A stretch of 64,000 bases of DNA, taken from contig CM033114.1 of NCBI GenBank assembly GCA_019321725.1, positions 11,884,278-11,948,277 of the forward strand, in the 5' to 3' direction. Origin of the DNA: Paulownia fortunei. Its lineage: Eukaryota > Streptophyta > Magnoliopsida > Lamiales > Paulowniaceae. The notes under the pieces are model-generated. The model worked only from the letters and a program-made list of their open reading frames with translations, made no database searches and had not been told where the DNA came from. The stretch's first letter is position 1; the number at the start of each line of letters is the position of its first letter. The position numbers were made by a program, and so were the translations under genes. Positions 36,627 to 48,880 of this stretch are shown piece by piece.

Positions 36627-37273
36627 TCACAGGCTAAGAGTCAAATTCATTTTGCATTTTCGACCACTATCCCTGTTGGACCAATCCATACAAGCCATGG
36701 ATTTGGTTTTGGCACATATGCTAGAAGTTGATCAATTAGTTGGTCAGGTCTTAGAGCAGAAATGAGAATTCGTCTCGCAGACGTTGAAATCAAACCTTTT
36801 TCCACAGTATGATATACAAAAGATAGCAAACCATCATAGAAACTATTAACATTAAGAATACCTATAGGTTTTTGGTGAATGTTGAGTTGTGCTTAAGAGA
36901 TAACTTAGAATAACTCCTCCAGTGTACCAAATCACCAGTTAGAGTGATGGATACATCCGTATTATTTAACATGTTAGGCATTATGTCCTGAATATGTGAC
37001 ACTTTTAGCTTATCTCTAATGGTTATACCTATGATATTATGTATTGTTAAAGGTTTTGGATAACTCCTAAAACTTTGACTCCTCCTATATGAGCAGAAAT
37101 AGCAACACTCCCCATTAACCCCAAACTGCCTCCTCCATACAGTAAATGAATTTTTCTTTCTGCTAACATTCAACCAAGGTTATAGGTTGCCCCTATAAAC
37201 TCACCATTTTTCTTGGATTGGTTCCATAAAAGACACAAATACAGCTGAACTTACGAGTAGAAAACTCTTCCAT
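36627..37273 (-). pseudogene. LOG: Captured, intron-free LONELY GUY cytokinin riboside 5'-monophosphate phosphoribohydrolase, element C copy
   Basis: Same gene and position as in element B. It keeps an ATG at 37273 (MEEFSTRKFSCICVF), then loses frame. Recognisable pieces in shifting frames are KVSHIQDIMPNMLNNTD, FGTLEELF (the Thr lost in B is kept here), HQKPIGILNVN (in frame where B has its deletion), LLSFVYHTVEKG, SARRILISA and a C-terminal GRKCKMNLTLSL. Like B, it lacks the RK of the RKxxM motif. It has no introns and is not functional. The two copies complement each other's damage, so their common ancestor was more complete. Confidence 0.85.
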
Positions 37274-37421
37274 ATACTTTCTTTTCTTTTTTAAAAGTGA
37301 GTTGTGTAAAAATAGAGTGAGTACGGTGTTATTTATTAAGGTATAAACAGAGAATGCATTTATTGCACGTATTTTTCTTTTATTAGAAAAGTTGAAAATA
37401 AGGATAAATAAAATTTAAAAA

Positions 37422-38053
37422 TTATCTACTTACACGTGAATGTATATATAATTGTGATTGTGACTTTCACGTGTAGTAATAGCTTAAACGCCCTCTGTGG
37501 ATCAAGAATATTTTTCCCATTAATTTCTTTATAAATTGGCAAACAAAGTCTTTTAATGTCAGATTCTCAAGACTATAGCGCTCATATTCATTCCGGAAGT
37601 GATTCCATAAATCAAGAATTACACAACGTACTAATCCACATGAATGCATCCCAAGAGTCAATATAATGTCATCTAAAGACTCCTCATTCAGTCCATCCAT
37701 AATGAATTGAATTTTATCTTCTCGTTAAAAACCATTCCTAAGTTATGACACTTTGTGTTGCAAGTCCATCGAGCACATTTGTGGCAAACTTGCATTTTTT
37801 TCACCCTTCATTTTTTTGAATATGTTCTTTTACCAAAACATAGCATGTATCTAGTAAGCAAGTTTGAAGATTTGTATGAAAACTCACATGATATTCTTAC
37901 ATTTGCTTCAATTATCCATCGTATGTCCCCTGGGATGTCCTTGTGCATAAGCATCCTTAATCTTTCAATCCTGGTTTTATAAATTTTTAAAAGTACAATT
38001 TTAAGTAGAAAAGGAAATCGCTACTTTAGAGTTAGAAGAATGTGACCTATTTT
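37422..38053 (-). pseudogene. Unassigned small ORF with basic/Cys cluster, element C copy
   Basis: Homologue of 9039-9679 in element B. The longest open part is 37700-37467 (MDGLNEESLDDIILTLGMHS, then DLWNHFRNEYERYSLENL). Upstream it shows RIERLRMLMHKDIP, a Lys/Arg run after LLTRYMLCFGKRTYSKK, and a complete CHKCARWTCNTKC cluster. The start codon seen in B is lost here (ATAGGTCAC). I cannot assign a family. Confidence 0.6.
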
Positions 38054-38299
38054 GAAAAGAACAAGAAAAAAAAAGAATGAGAAAAAGAGAGAAACTTTGT
38101 ATAGAGATTTTAGTTGTTTGGAAAACTAATAAGTTTGACTTTAATAGCCACGGAGTACCGTTATCCACCACTTAACTAGGAAAAAAGAAATAAAAGAAAG
38201 GAAGCCTACAAAATAAATAAAATTAGAGAAAATAAGTATATATACATACATTAATCATAACAAGGGTTGAAAGAAAAAAAAAATTCTCTTGTGAAAATT

Positions 38300-39386
38300 G
38301 ATTTTCTAGGAACGGTTTGAGTTTTTATCCATTTTCTTTGAATATGTTACTATTTCTAGGATTCTCAATGTCAATTACCCTATAAGGATATATCTTTTTT
38401 ACAACAAAATGACCACTCCACCTTGATCTCAATTTTCTAGGAAACAAATACAATCGAGAATTATAAAGCAAAAACTTTTGACCAACCTCAAATATTTTTC
38501 TTTAAATTTCATTATCATGAAAATTTTTGATTCTTGATTTATGAATTTTAGAATTCTCATATGCATCATTTCTCAATTCTTAAAGTTCATTGATTTGTAA
38601 TTTGCACAATTTTGAAGCTTCATCAAGGTTGAAGTTAAACATTTTGATTACCTATTAAGCTTTATGTTCAAGTTCAACAGGTAAATGATAAGGTTTTTCA
38701 AAAACTATCCTATAAAGAGGCATGCTTAATGATGTTTTGAAAGCAATTATATATGCCCAAAGTGTATCGGTAAGTCTAATAGACCAATCTTTACGATTTG
38801 AGTTAACTATCTTTTTCAAAATTTGTTTTATCTCCTTATTTGCAGGTCCAACTTGTCCATTTATCTGAGAGTGATAAGGGGTTGCAAATTTATGTATGAT
38901 TCCATATTTTCTCATTAAAGTTCCAAAAACTTTATTACAAAAATATTTTTCCCCATCATTGATAATGGATTGAGGAATTAAAAATTGACTTAAAATATTT
39001 TCTTTCAAAAAATTTATCACTATTTTGTGATCATTATTTCGACAGGGAATTGCCTCGATCCATTTTGAAACATAATCAATAGTGACCAATATGTAAATAA
39101 AATCAAATGATAATGAAAATGGTCCCATGAAGTCAATACCCCAACAATTAAATATTTCAATCACTAGGATAGGGTGTAGGGGCATCATATTATTTTGCTT
39201 TGAAATAGATCCTAACTTTTGACAATTTTCACAAATTTTACAGCAAGTGTAAGTGTTTTTGAAAAGAGTTTGCCAATAAAATCCACATTGCAAGATCTTT
39301 GCAACAGTTTTCTTTACCAAAAAGTGGCCACCACATGCTTCTGAATAACAAAATTTAACAATATTACGTATCTCATTGTCAAGCAT
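38300..39386 (-). pseudogene. Integrase, element C relic
   Basis: The frame 39386-38655 (243 codons) holds the HHCC-type start (CYSEACGGHF, CKICENCQK), WGIDFMGPF with the first catalytic Asp, the second Asp in IINDGEKYFCNK, and NGQVGPANKEIKQIL, where relatives have QVEVSNREIK, so the catalytic Glu is displaced or lost. It ends with MPLYRIVFEKPYHLPVELEH. The C-terminal tail continues in other frames to about 38300. Confidence 0.87.
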
Positions 39387-41142
39387 GCATCTTTGAAAGA
39401 TTTGATTAGGATAATGTTTGAATAGGTATGGATCATCTCAATAAAAAAAATTCACCTCAATCAAAAACTTCTTTTTATTTTGGGAGTTCCAATGCGATGA
39501 CATCTTTCTTGTCACATGAAAATTAACAATGTCAATAAATCAAGATAAAATAGAAACATTAAATAGTAGTTCATTAGGGAAAATATCATAAATGGGTGTG
39601 GTTTGAAATGAGTCATCACAAACAAGTCTCGACAAATAATCAGCAACCATATTTTCTACTCTTTTCTTATCTCGAATCATAATGTTGAATTCCTGGAGTA
39701 AGAAAATCCACCTAATCAGTCTAGGTTTGACATCCTTTTGGACAAAAGATATTTCAATTCTTTTTCATTTGTTGAATAATTCAATTAAGCACTATTTAAA
39801 GTTTTACTTGCATAGTAAATAACATATAGTTTCTTATCTTTTCTTTGTCCAAAGACAACTCCAATAGTATAGTCACTAGTATCACATATTATTTCAAAAG
39901 GTAAAGTCCAATCTAGAGGCTGCATGATTGGAGCAGACGTAAGCATTTTTTTAAACTTAACAAAAGTATTTTCATAATTTTCAGTCCATTCAAATATAGT
40001 GTGTTTTGTTAGAAGATTACACAAAGGTTTAGATATTATACTTAAATCTTTGATAAATCTTCTATAAAAACTAGCATGTCCTAAAAATGATCTTACCTTC
40101 CTCACAGACTTTGGTATTGACAAATTGGCAATTAACTCAATTTTAAATTTGTCTACTTCAATACCTTTTGATGAAATAATGTGTCCAATAACTATACCAG
40201 TTAATACCATGATATGACATTTCTCCCAATTGAGTCAAAACCTTTTCTAAATTTGACAAGCAACTGTCAAATGATTACTAAAAATAGAAAAATCATCCAT
40301 GAAAACTTCAAGAAATTTTTAACCATATCATTAAAAATACTAAGTATGCATCATTGAAATGTAGCCAGTACATTACATAATCCAAAAGATATCATTCGAT
40401 ATGCAAAAGTACTAAAATGACATGTAAAAGTTGTTTTTTCTTGATTTTCAAGTGTAACTACAATTTGATTATACCTAGAATATCGATCTAAGAAGTAGTA
40501 AAATTCATGTCCCATAACTCTTTCTAGCATTTGATCCATGAAGGGTAGTGGAAAATGATATTTTCTAATAACTGAATTGAGTTTCTAGTTGAAATTAATT
40601 CATCATTCTCATTCTTGATTATAATAACTCTAGATTTCTTAGGTACAACTTGAGTAGGACTCACCCATTTGCTATTAGAAATAGATTCAATTATCTAAGA
40701 GTTTAATGACTTCATTTCTCACTACTTCTTTCATATTAAGATTTAGTCTTCGTAGCATCTCTCTAAATGGTTTAACATTTTCCTCTAGATAGATGTTATG
40801 TGTGCAAATTAAAGGACTAATATCTTTAATATCAGCAATGGTCCATCCTAAAGTATTCTTATACATTTTCAGAGTTTCGATCAACTTACCTTCTTAGGAT
40901 GCATCAAGTTTAGAAGAAATTATTACTGGAAAAATCTCATTCTCACCCAAGAAAGAGTATTTCAAATCAAATGGCAAATGTTTCAAATCAATTATGAGAG
41001 CTTTAATACTTGATGGAACAGATTGTACTGTTGACGATGAAAGTTCTTCAAACCTTGGCTCCCAAAAATATTTTTCAGAGAGAGTATTAGAAAAGGCATT
41101 TTTACAAATACTTTCACTTTCAAAACAAGTCTCTAAAAGATC
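39387..41142 (-). pseudogene. Reverse transcriptase and RNase H, element C relic
   Basis: Fragments in order: the spacer and start of RT (40884-40687, LGWTIADIKDISPLI), FLDRYSRYNQI and FGLCNVLATFQ (40539-40351), the FMDDFSIF-type loop near 40290, RSFLGHASFYRRFIKDLS, and the RNase H start ICDTSDYTIGVVFGQRKDKK with YYASKTLNSA (40210-39785). Many stops and frameshifts. Confidence 0.85.
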
Positions 41143-41720
41143 TTAAGAATTAGCGGTAGTAAAATATTCATGAACAAGTTCCTCGATTGAATCCACTTCA
41201 TGTACTTTGACATCTTCTACAGGTTGCTTACAATCATTAAACACATTTAGTTCCAAAGTCATATTTCCAAAAGATAACTTCAAAATACCATTCCTAAAAT
41301 TAATCAAAGCATTTGAAGCTGCAAGAAAAGGACGACCCAAATGATTGGAATCTGTGTATTTGTATGTGCAACAGGCTCTATGTCCGAAACAATGAAATTC
41401 ACTAGAATGTAAAACTTATCAATTTATATCAACACATCTTCTACTACTCTCTTTGGAACTTTAATCGAACGGTCAGCTAGTTGGAGTATAAAGAAAGTTG
41501 TTTTAAGTTCTCACAAACCCTGTTCCTAAATTGAAAAATGTAGAAGATTTACACTAGCACTAAGATCAAGCAAAGCACACTCTATTCTAGTATTTTCTAT
41601 GGTATATGAAATGGTTGGACAAACTGAATCTTTATAGTGTGTAGAGTGAATTGTTGAATGATTGAACTAACACTTTCAATTAAAAATGCCTTCTTTGTAC
41701 ATGATGTTTTCTTTTGATTG
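41143..41720 (-). pseudogene. Retropepsin (protease) region, element C relic
   Basis: The catalytic loop near 41555-41575 reads DLSAS instead of DLGAS. The downstream part, MGRPFLAASNALINFRNGIL, is open (41340-41143). Several stops lie between the linker and the end of the core. Confidence 0.75.
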
Positions 41721-43284
41721 TACACAAATCTTTCAAAAATTTGGCATAAGAAGGATTATATCTAATAATGGAATATTAATCTTGACTTGTTGAAAAAGTT
41801 CAAAGATTTCAGAATTTGAGTACAATTTCTGAGTTGGTTGCAATCTTTGAGGAAAAGGAGCTAGATGTGAGTATTTTTCTTTTTCTTCATTTTCAAACTC
41901 ACCTTCATTAAATTTACCTTTATTGTCAAGACTATTTCCATTCTTCATTTCTGAAGGTGGATTAGAAACTTTCTCCTTGGAATGTATAGTCTTGTCAACA
42001 ACTTTTCCATTTCGAAGAGTTGAGACCGAATTAGCCTCCTTGATTGAATTTTAATCTAAAGAAGAAACATGACACTGAGTGGAAGGATTAAGTTGAGATT
42101 ATGCTGGAAACTTACCTTTTTCCTGAGTGTGCAAAGAGGCGGTTAATGTTAAAAGTGTGTTTTTGATCAAATTGATGTCATGCATAAGTTCTTGCAAAGT
42201 GTCCTCAAGTGACTTTGTATGTGGAGTTGGATAAGAAGGAAAATTTGATGGTTTTTATGAATGTAGTAGGTGGACACGGTTATCATCTCGTCAACTAAAA
42301 TTGGGATGATTTCTCCATTGTGGATTGTAAGTTTCAGAATATGGAGAATTAAAAGACTTTTTGAATGTGTTCATGAAATTTGTTTGTACTAGAATATTTG
42401 GACATTCATTGGTGGAGTGCCCCATAAGTTCACAATTACTATAAACTTATTTCTCTTGCACAAATTTGATTTTCTTTACTTTTTTAAGTTCCATGGCTTC
42501 AACTTTTCTTGTTAAACTAGTAATCCTAGCATTTAGATCATCTTTTTGACTAGGTAATATTTTTGTTTATTACTATTAGCAAAATTAGATCTAATAGAAC
42601 CTTCAAAAAAATTAACACTATGCTATGATTGAGAGTTTTCTGCCAATTAGTCTGGATATTCTAAGGCTTCATCAGGTTTTTTATTAAGAAACTCACCATT
42701 ATACATTGTTTCAATAAATTATTTTATTTCAGGAGTTAAACCTTCATAAAAGAAACAAATTAAGCGCTATTTTTCAAAACCATGATGTGGCCATGAATTC
42801 AACAAATCTTTTAATCTTTTCCAATATTGAAAGAAAGTTTCATTAGTATTTTGAGAAGAAGTTTTAGATTTGTCTTTTCAAAGTATTAGTTTTATGAGTT
42901 GGAAAGAACTTTTACAAAAATTCAGCTTGTATTTTTTGTTAAGTGCTAATTGACATAGTTTTAAAAGAATTAAGCCAAGTTTTTGCTTTATCTTTTAAAG
43001 AAAAGGAAATAATTTGAGCATAACAATTTCATTTGTAAAAGTTTGATCATCACAAAGACACATACTTCATCAAATTCTTTCAGATATAAGTAAGGGCTTT
43101 CAAAATCTAAACCATGAAAATTAGGAAGTGAAGGGATCATACCTGACTTAGATTGAAAGTTATTTGCATTAAGAGGAAAAATGAAATAAGAAGAAGAACA
43201 ATTTTGAGGAGGTTACAAGTAATAACACATTGTATGCATATGTTGATTCTCATTTTCATCCTCTACTCTTTCATTTTCAGCCAT
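41721..43284 (-). pseudogene. gag, element C relic
   Basis: It starts at ATG 43284, aligned with the element B gag start at 15126. Degraded pieces of the gag core, an ELKKVKKI-type segment and the Pro-rich linker (41948-41733) are visible. Stops and indels throughout. Confidence 0.75.
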
Positions 43285-43445
43285 GGTGGAAGTGTGTAGG
43301 GGCGACTCAAACAAATTGTCAAATAAAGTTTCAGAATAATTTTTTAACTAAATGCCAAGAATTAAGACTATGATACCATATGACCTTATAATCACAAAGA
43401 AAATAAACACATAATATTTACAAACCTGAATACTTACATTGTCTT

Positions 43446-43462
43446 CCCCGGCAACGAAGCCA
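43446..43462 (-). promoter_or_regulatory. Primer-binding site (tRNA-Asp type, mutated), element C
   Basis: The minus strand reads TGGCTTCGTTGCCGGGG, six bases after the LTR end. It differs from the usual TGGCGCCGTTGCCGGGG at two positions. Confidence 0.8.
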
Positions 43463-43468
43463 AAAACT

Positions 43469-44994
43469 TGCTATAATTTTAAGGTTGTAAACCCAAGTGG
43501 AGGTTGTATCAAATAATAAATTTCTCGTAAGTTCGAGGTTGATCCACATGAAAGTTGTTTGAAGATTTCAGGATAACTTTACTAAAAAAATGGGCTTTAT
43601 GTTGTTTAGAATATATAAAAAAATAATGTTAGGCTATAACAAAAAAAAAATTAAAATAATAAAAATATTGAGGATTATGGATCCACTCTTGAGTTTTGGA
43701 TAGAGTAACGATTATTGATTCTTTTTACCTCTTTTAATTGCCACTATTAGAATCCATACATAATGAAGGTTCCAATAGAAAAATATTATCAAATAACTCA
43801 TGCAATAAGGTAATCATGATATTATCTTACTATTTACAAATTATCTTTTAACGCCAACACTTGTTCATGGGATCAAGTATTTATACACACTTTTGTCTAC
43901 TACAAATCAAGATTTCACGCTAGCGGTTGGTTTTACGGTGTAGTAAAACCAAACGTCTAGCTAAATGAACCCAAGTATTTATTGTTCCATTAGTGATACA
44001 TAAATAAAATTTAGAAAGACATAATGAAAGTGAGAAAGACTAAAAATAGAAGAAAAACAAAAGAATACATGTCTATTACTACTAAAAAACTTACATTATT
44101 ACTAGAAAATTTAGCCTAAAGAAAGATAGCAATAGAACTTTTTTCCTCTACCCCCCATTTTTACAAGTTTAACACATTATCTAATTATAGTACTTTGAGT
44201 ATGATAGAGGCCAAACATATAATGGAGGAGTTAAACAATCAAGTGGTATGCTAGTTGTCAAAAATTGGTAAGTTGTTAAACTAAATCATCTAAATTTTCA
44301 CCTACTCGGTTGAATTGAATTTCTAGGCTGGATACAGCCTGATTTTGATGATGGGTAAAGAATAAAAGTTGTAGATCTTTCTTTTCTTATATATTTTCAT
44401 ATGTCATTTGTCAAATTTGGCTACCGGATGAGGGAGATATGGTCAAATTATCGGATCATGTTCAAAAGCCATCCTTCAACATCAACAACGCATTACAACA
44501 TATTTAATGACCATTTTTGACATATTTTCTCACCATCTTGTCTTCCACAAACTTGTTTATCTATCTCTTTTGTATAACATAGCCAAAATTCAACCCAAAA
44601 TAAATTTTGGGTCAAGAGATATGAGTAAAATAGGTGAAGATCAGACTTAACTCTAATCTGAATTTTTGGTGATCCATTTTGTATAACCACTTGTAATTAA
44701 ACTTCTTTGATCATTATACATTTAGTATGAGATCCAAAGTTTACATAAACTTGTAGATGAATAACTTATCAATCAATCCGTAGCCATAATAATTAATCCA
44801 AAACCATTTCGAAATCAAAAGTTACACCAGTTTCTCTAAAATCTTCTCAAAAGAAGATAAAATATTTTAATCTCATTTTTTTGTGTTGATTTTCCATTTT
44901 ATTCCTAAAACATAAAAATGCTTTAATTGGGAGTTCCAATGATAATTTCAAAGCGAAAATAATTATATACATCCTAATTAATTGTACACTTTTA
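43469..44994 (-). repeat. 5' LTR of element C
   Basis: It starts TGCTATAATTTTAAGG and pairs with 33668-35306. The alignment ends at ACTTTTA (44988-44994), after which the two flanks differ. Confidence 0.83.
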
Positions 44995-46516
44995 TATGTT
45001 CATTATTGGATCTAAGTGGCATACAAAGGTATAGAGTAGGGTGAGTAGACCTTTCAAAACCTTTTTCTGAAACTTCACAGCCCTTTTTGAAATACCGTTT
45101 TTAAATCTTACACTTATTTCTTTTTCTATATATTGGGGCATAGGTTTTGATTCAGTGAGTTATGAAACTGAGTTGCTAACTAAGATGTTTTATTAGGCAC
45201 TAACCTTCTAAAAACAACTCAAGGAACTGAAGAGTTGTGCAATAAAAACATTGTTTAAACACTTAAAGACATAGACGTCATTTTGTATGCAATGCAAGGC
45301 AACTTGAGTAGTATAAATAATTAGATACAACTGCAAGTCAGCAAACAAATAAGTAAGCAACAACATAATAATTTCATAGTGGTTCGAAGATAGGATTATC
45401 CTTTTACTCTACCACTTAACAAATTAAGACTGATAACCAAGTCAGTTCTAATACAACCACTTAGTTCTTAGAACTAAGTCTCTAGTTTCTTCTTAGCCTC
45501 TCATTTCCCAAACTCTACTGATACTAAACCCAGTCTTCCCACACAGGTTCGACCCTATCTTCCCGCATAGGTTTGACTACTTAATCTTCCACACAGGCTA
45601 GATTCTTCAACTCTTCCCAGCTTCAATTCTTCGCACATAAGTTCAAGTTCAAAACTTTTCCCACATAGGTTAAAGTTCACCCCAGTGGCTCCTTGATGTT
45701 GGTGATAAGTGTGCACATGAAGATTCATGGAGTTTTCTCTCATTGACCACTTTGATGCTTTTCTACATACATTGCTCTTTCAAGAAGATAGATATGGTTA
45801 TTGAGCTTATTTGAAAGTTAGAGATCTTTAGAAGGCTATTAAAGAGTCCATTCTTAAGCTTCCTTTTATAGGCGTCTCTGATTTTTTGCCCATTGCACCT
45901 ACTTTTCTCTTATCACTAGTGTAGGTATTCTGTCACACTATTTTGCAAAGTAAAAGTCTAATACTATTTGCAGTTTATTGTCCTTTATATTTAGCCTGCC
46001 TTATTTATGCTTTTTTCTCTGTTAGTTTGGACTATAGCGACTTATCTATACGAGGTTTATTGATTTAACTTAATTCTTTGAAGGTACACGTGTCCTCACT
46101 GTGTTGTGATGCTTAGCCTACTAAGTGACTACTCTAGTCTTGGATTCGTCCACTTTTCATAATCTTGTTATTTTTCTTTCAGTTCTTTGGACATGGTTAC
46201 TTTGCTAATCTTCTAGTGATTTCAATTTTTTACTAGACTACTTCAGTTGTCACATTCGTTGAAACTTTTAGACCGCTAAGCTTTCTACTCCAGTTTTGAA
46301 CTTTTCCCTCTCCGTCTTGAACTCTACATCACTATTCTGACCATTAGCTCTTCTTCTCCATCTATTCTATTTGTAGGCTAAGTTTTCTTCGAGTACTCAC
46401 TTAGTAGTGTAGCCTTTATAAAGATCCTACATAAATAGTAAATCTTTCAAAAGTTATAGAGGTTTATCCTAGACTAACCTACTCATCCTTAAAAGCTATA
46501 CAAGTAAATCCTAACA
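44995..46516 (-). repeat. 3' LTR of an unplaced copia-type element (left end uncertain)
   Basis: On the minus strand a polypurine tract inside CATCATCAAAAAGGGAAAAA is followed by TGTTAGGATTTACTTG, which looks like the border between interior and 3' LTR in Sire/Maximus-type copia elements. A strong TATA box (CCTATAAAAGG, 45862-45872, minus) lies about 650 bp inside. Degenerate CTTCCCACACAGGTT-type repeats occur at 45535-45680. The left end abuts element C and may be truncated by it. Confidence 0.55.
45862..45872 (-). promoter_or_regulatory. TATA box of the unplaced LTR
   Basis: CCTATAAAAGG on the minus strand, followed by AAGCTTAAG. It fits the promoter position in an LTR whose U3 begins at 46516. 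Confidence 0.5.
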
Positions 46517-47304
46517 ATTTTTCCCTTTTTGATGATGACAAAACTCTTGAGAACAATTAGTAATTTCAAATTTGCTAAAGCAAGATAAAAAAATATGACC
46601 AAGAAGTTTAACAATATTTAGCATTCAATCATCAAATTTTACAATTACTACAATCTTTATTGCAACTTCTTCCTTAGCCTATTTACTTATTTATGATGAG
46701 ATTCAATATCTACAATTGAAATCCTCTATAACAACTCAAATTCTCGAGGGTTTTGCTAATCCTCAAAAGTACTCTTGTTGTTCATTATTATATTTTCCAC
46801 TTTTTGACATGCAGAAACGGGTTTCAGTAGATTGTTAGTACTATAGTGGAGTGGTCCATCCCATCTAGAGAAGGTCTGCTCATCCATTTGTAGATGAACT
46901 TCGTCATTTCCTAAGGTATGTGGTACAAAAGAAAATCCTTAAGCTTTGAGTGAAGGGAGCTAGAGAAAATATGAGAATTTTGCATACTAAGTGGATTTAA
47001 CAAACCTTAGCATTTATCAAATTCTTTTCCTATACCATTACCTCCGTCAGAAAGATTTTTCCAAGTTTTATAATTGCCATATTCTTCTTATGTTCTTCCA
47101 TAGTGATTCCTTGGTTCCTTCTATTGGATTCTGATTGCCATTGCTTTATCGGCTTTTCTCTTCTTCTCTTTTGGGTAGCTCTCCAATAAGTTCGAGTTTG
47201 AACCAAGAAGTTCTCAGAAAATATAAAACTTGTTAGTAGCAAGAGTGTTTTCTTATGAAAAACACTTGTGAAATGATAATATTTATAGATAGAAATTTTC
47301 ATCC
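46517..47304 (-). other. Retroelement interior residue of unknown class
   Basis: It lies between the polypurine tract at about 46517-46536 and the abrupt end of copia-2 coding sequence at 47305. There is an open frame of 90 codons (47302-47030) but no recognisable domain. It starts with the last copia-2 codons (RMKIS) and then changes character. A TATAAATA lies near 47277. Confidence 0.4.
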
Positions 47305-48160
47305 TCTCAGGTGGCTTTGAGATCCTACAGGATCTTCTAAGAGAATGTGTGTTTGAAGGTCCAGCCTCAGCTGGTTGGCCCGTTAATGCGTTTATAGGGA
47401 GGCTATGTGGTTCTTGAATTTCTTCAAGTTCTACAAATTTGGCATTTCTATCTAATAGAAACTCCTTTCTAAAAAGGTGCCATTCCTCAAAACAAACACC
47501 TTTTGTTCCACAGGATCGTAAAAGTAGTATCCAATAGATTTCTTTAGATACCCCACAAATCTACCTAAATTGAATCTGATATCCAATTTATCTCCCACTT
47601 GCTGCTTTACGTAAGCAACACACCCCCATACCTTAAGGTATTTATAAGAGAGATTTTCCACACCATATCTCATATGGTGTTTTAGCACCAATTTTGATGG
47701 TACTCTATTTAATAGATATGCTATTATTTCTAGAGTATAGCCCTAGAATGAAAGAGAAAATCTAGTAAAACTCATCATCGATTGAACCATGTCCAACAAG
47801 ATTTGATTTTTACGCTCCACAACTCCATTATGTTGGGAAGTTGTAGGAGAGGTCCACTAAGAGAGAATCCCATTCTTTTTAGATAATCAATAAACTTTGT
47901 GCTTAAGTATTCACCTCCTCGATCCGATCAAAGAGCTTTGATACTTAGCCCAATTTGTTTCTCCACCTTATATCTGAATTATTTGAACTTTTCAAAGTTT
48001 TAGATTTATACCTTATAAGGTAGACATAACCATACCTAGAATAATCATCGATAAAAGTTATAAAGTAGTGATAGTTTCTATGTGCACTAACACTTAGTGG
48101 CCTATATACATCTGCATGGATCAAATCCAAAAGATTTTTTGTTCGCTCCACTTATCCAAC
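47305..48160 (-). pseudogene. Integrase and following spacer, copia-2 relic
   Basis: Copia integrase core pieces: LLDLIHADVYRPLSVSAHRN and YHYFITFIDDYSRYGYVYL (48151-47945), then KYLKVWGCVAYVKQQVGDKL, GRFVGYLKKSIGYYFYDPVE and VFVLRNGTFLERSF (47691-47452), followed by a linker ending RRSCRISKPPERM. Reverse transcriptase and RNase H, which should follow, are absent because the sequence changes at 47305. Several stops and deletions. Confidence 0.85.
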
Positions 48161-48880
48161 AAATGGTGATTTGGTTAGTTTTCCTTTGAGACATGACTCA
48201 CATGTTGGCATTCCTTGCTATTTTGAAAGATTGAGCAATTGGGCCAACTTATGAATTCTTTTCTAAGAGATATAACCTAATCTAGCATGCCATAAGAGTT
48301 GGAACTGTGATCATCTATTTTTCTTTTATTTTGTTGAACATGGAAAAAGGAGATATGGGGATTAATAGAATATAATCCATTCATCAATATGTTAGAGGTA
48401 ATCAAAACTGAATCTTTAAAAACAGAACAACTTTTTGTTTTATTGAAAAAGTAAAACCTTCTCCATCTAAAACAGGAATGGACATAATGTTCTTAATTAT
48501 CTTTGGAACAGAAAGATAATTATTTAAAACTAAAACTACTCCTTTTCCTAAAGCTAAGTTGAAACTTCCTATGGCTAATGCAGCAACCTTTGCTCTATTC
48601 CGCTGCCGCATGACTGTCTCTCCTCTACTTAGCTTTTGTTTCTTCCCATCACCAGCAAATCATTGCAAAGATGAGACACACAGCTGGTATCCATTACCCA
48701 AGAAGTATTGTTAACTAATAAGTTAACTTCAACAAAATAAATACCTACACTCTCCAGGCTCGCAAGGTACTCCTTCCAGTTCTTCTTCAATGCTAGGTTT
48801 TCTGCAGTAGTGGCACTTATCATCAGTCTTGTTGGAACTCTTGGAGACACCACCTATTGGCTTCATACGTTTGGATTTTG
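48161..48880 (-). pseudogene. Copia-2 protease / gag-pre-integrase relic
   Basis: Frames at 48853-48629 and 48611-48402 show KEYLASLESVGIYFVEVNLL, then SWVMDTSCVSHLCND, where the copia protease has WVLDTGxxxH (Gly to Ser at the active site), and KVAALAIGSFNLALGKGVVL with NYLSVPKIIKNIMSI. The expected CCHC knuckle just upstream is degraded. Confidence 0.8.

Larger units (their letters stand above)
33668..44994 (-). mobile_element. Athila/Tat-type gypsy element C, second carrier of the LOG cassette
   Basis: About 11.3 kb, same family and strand as element B: similar LTRs, primer site, gag-pro-RT-RH-integrase order, then the small ORF (37422-38053) and LOG relic (36627-37273). It is more decayed than B. 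The outer LTR ends are worn (TAAAAGTG instead of TGATAAGTG), and the target duplication is unclear: GTTGA at 33662-33666 against GTTCA at 44998-45002, one base out of register on the left. Confidence 0.9.

Noticed and set aside
45535..45680. CRISPR-like spaced repeats (CTTCCCACACAGGTT type)
   Set aside because: Repeats are degenerate and irregularly spaced, inside a plant LTR; a CRISPR array is not expected here.
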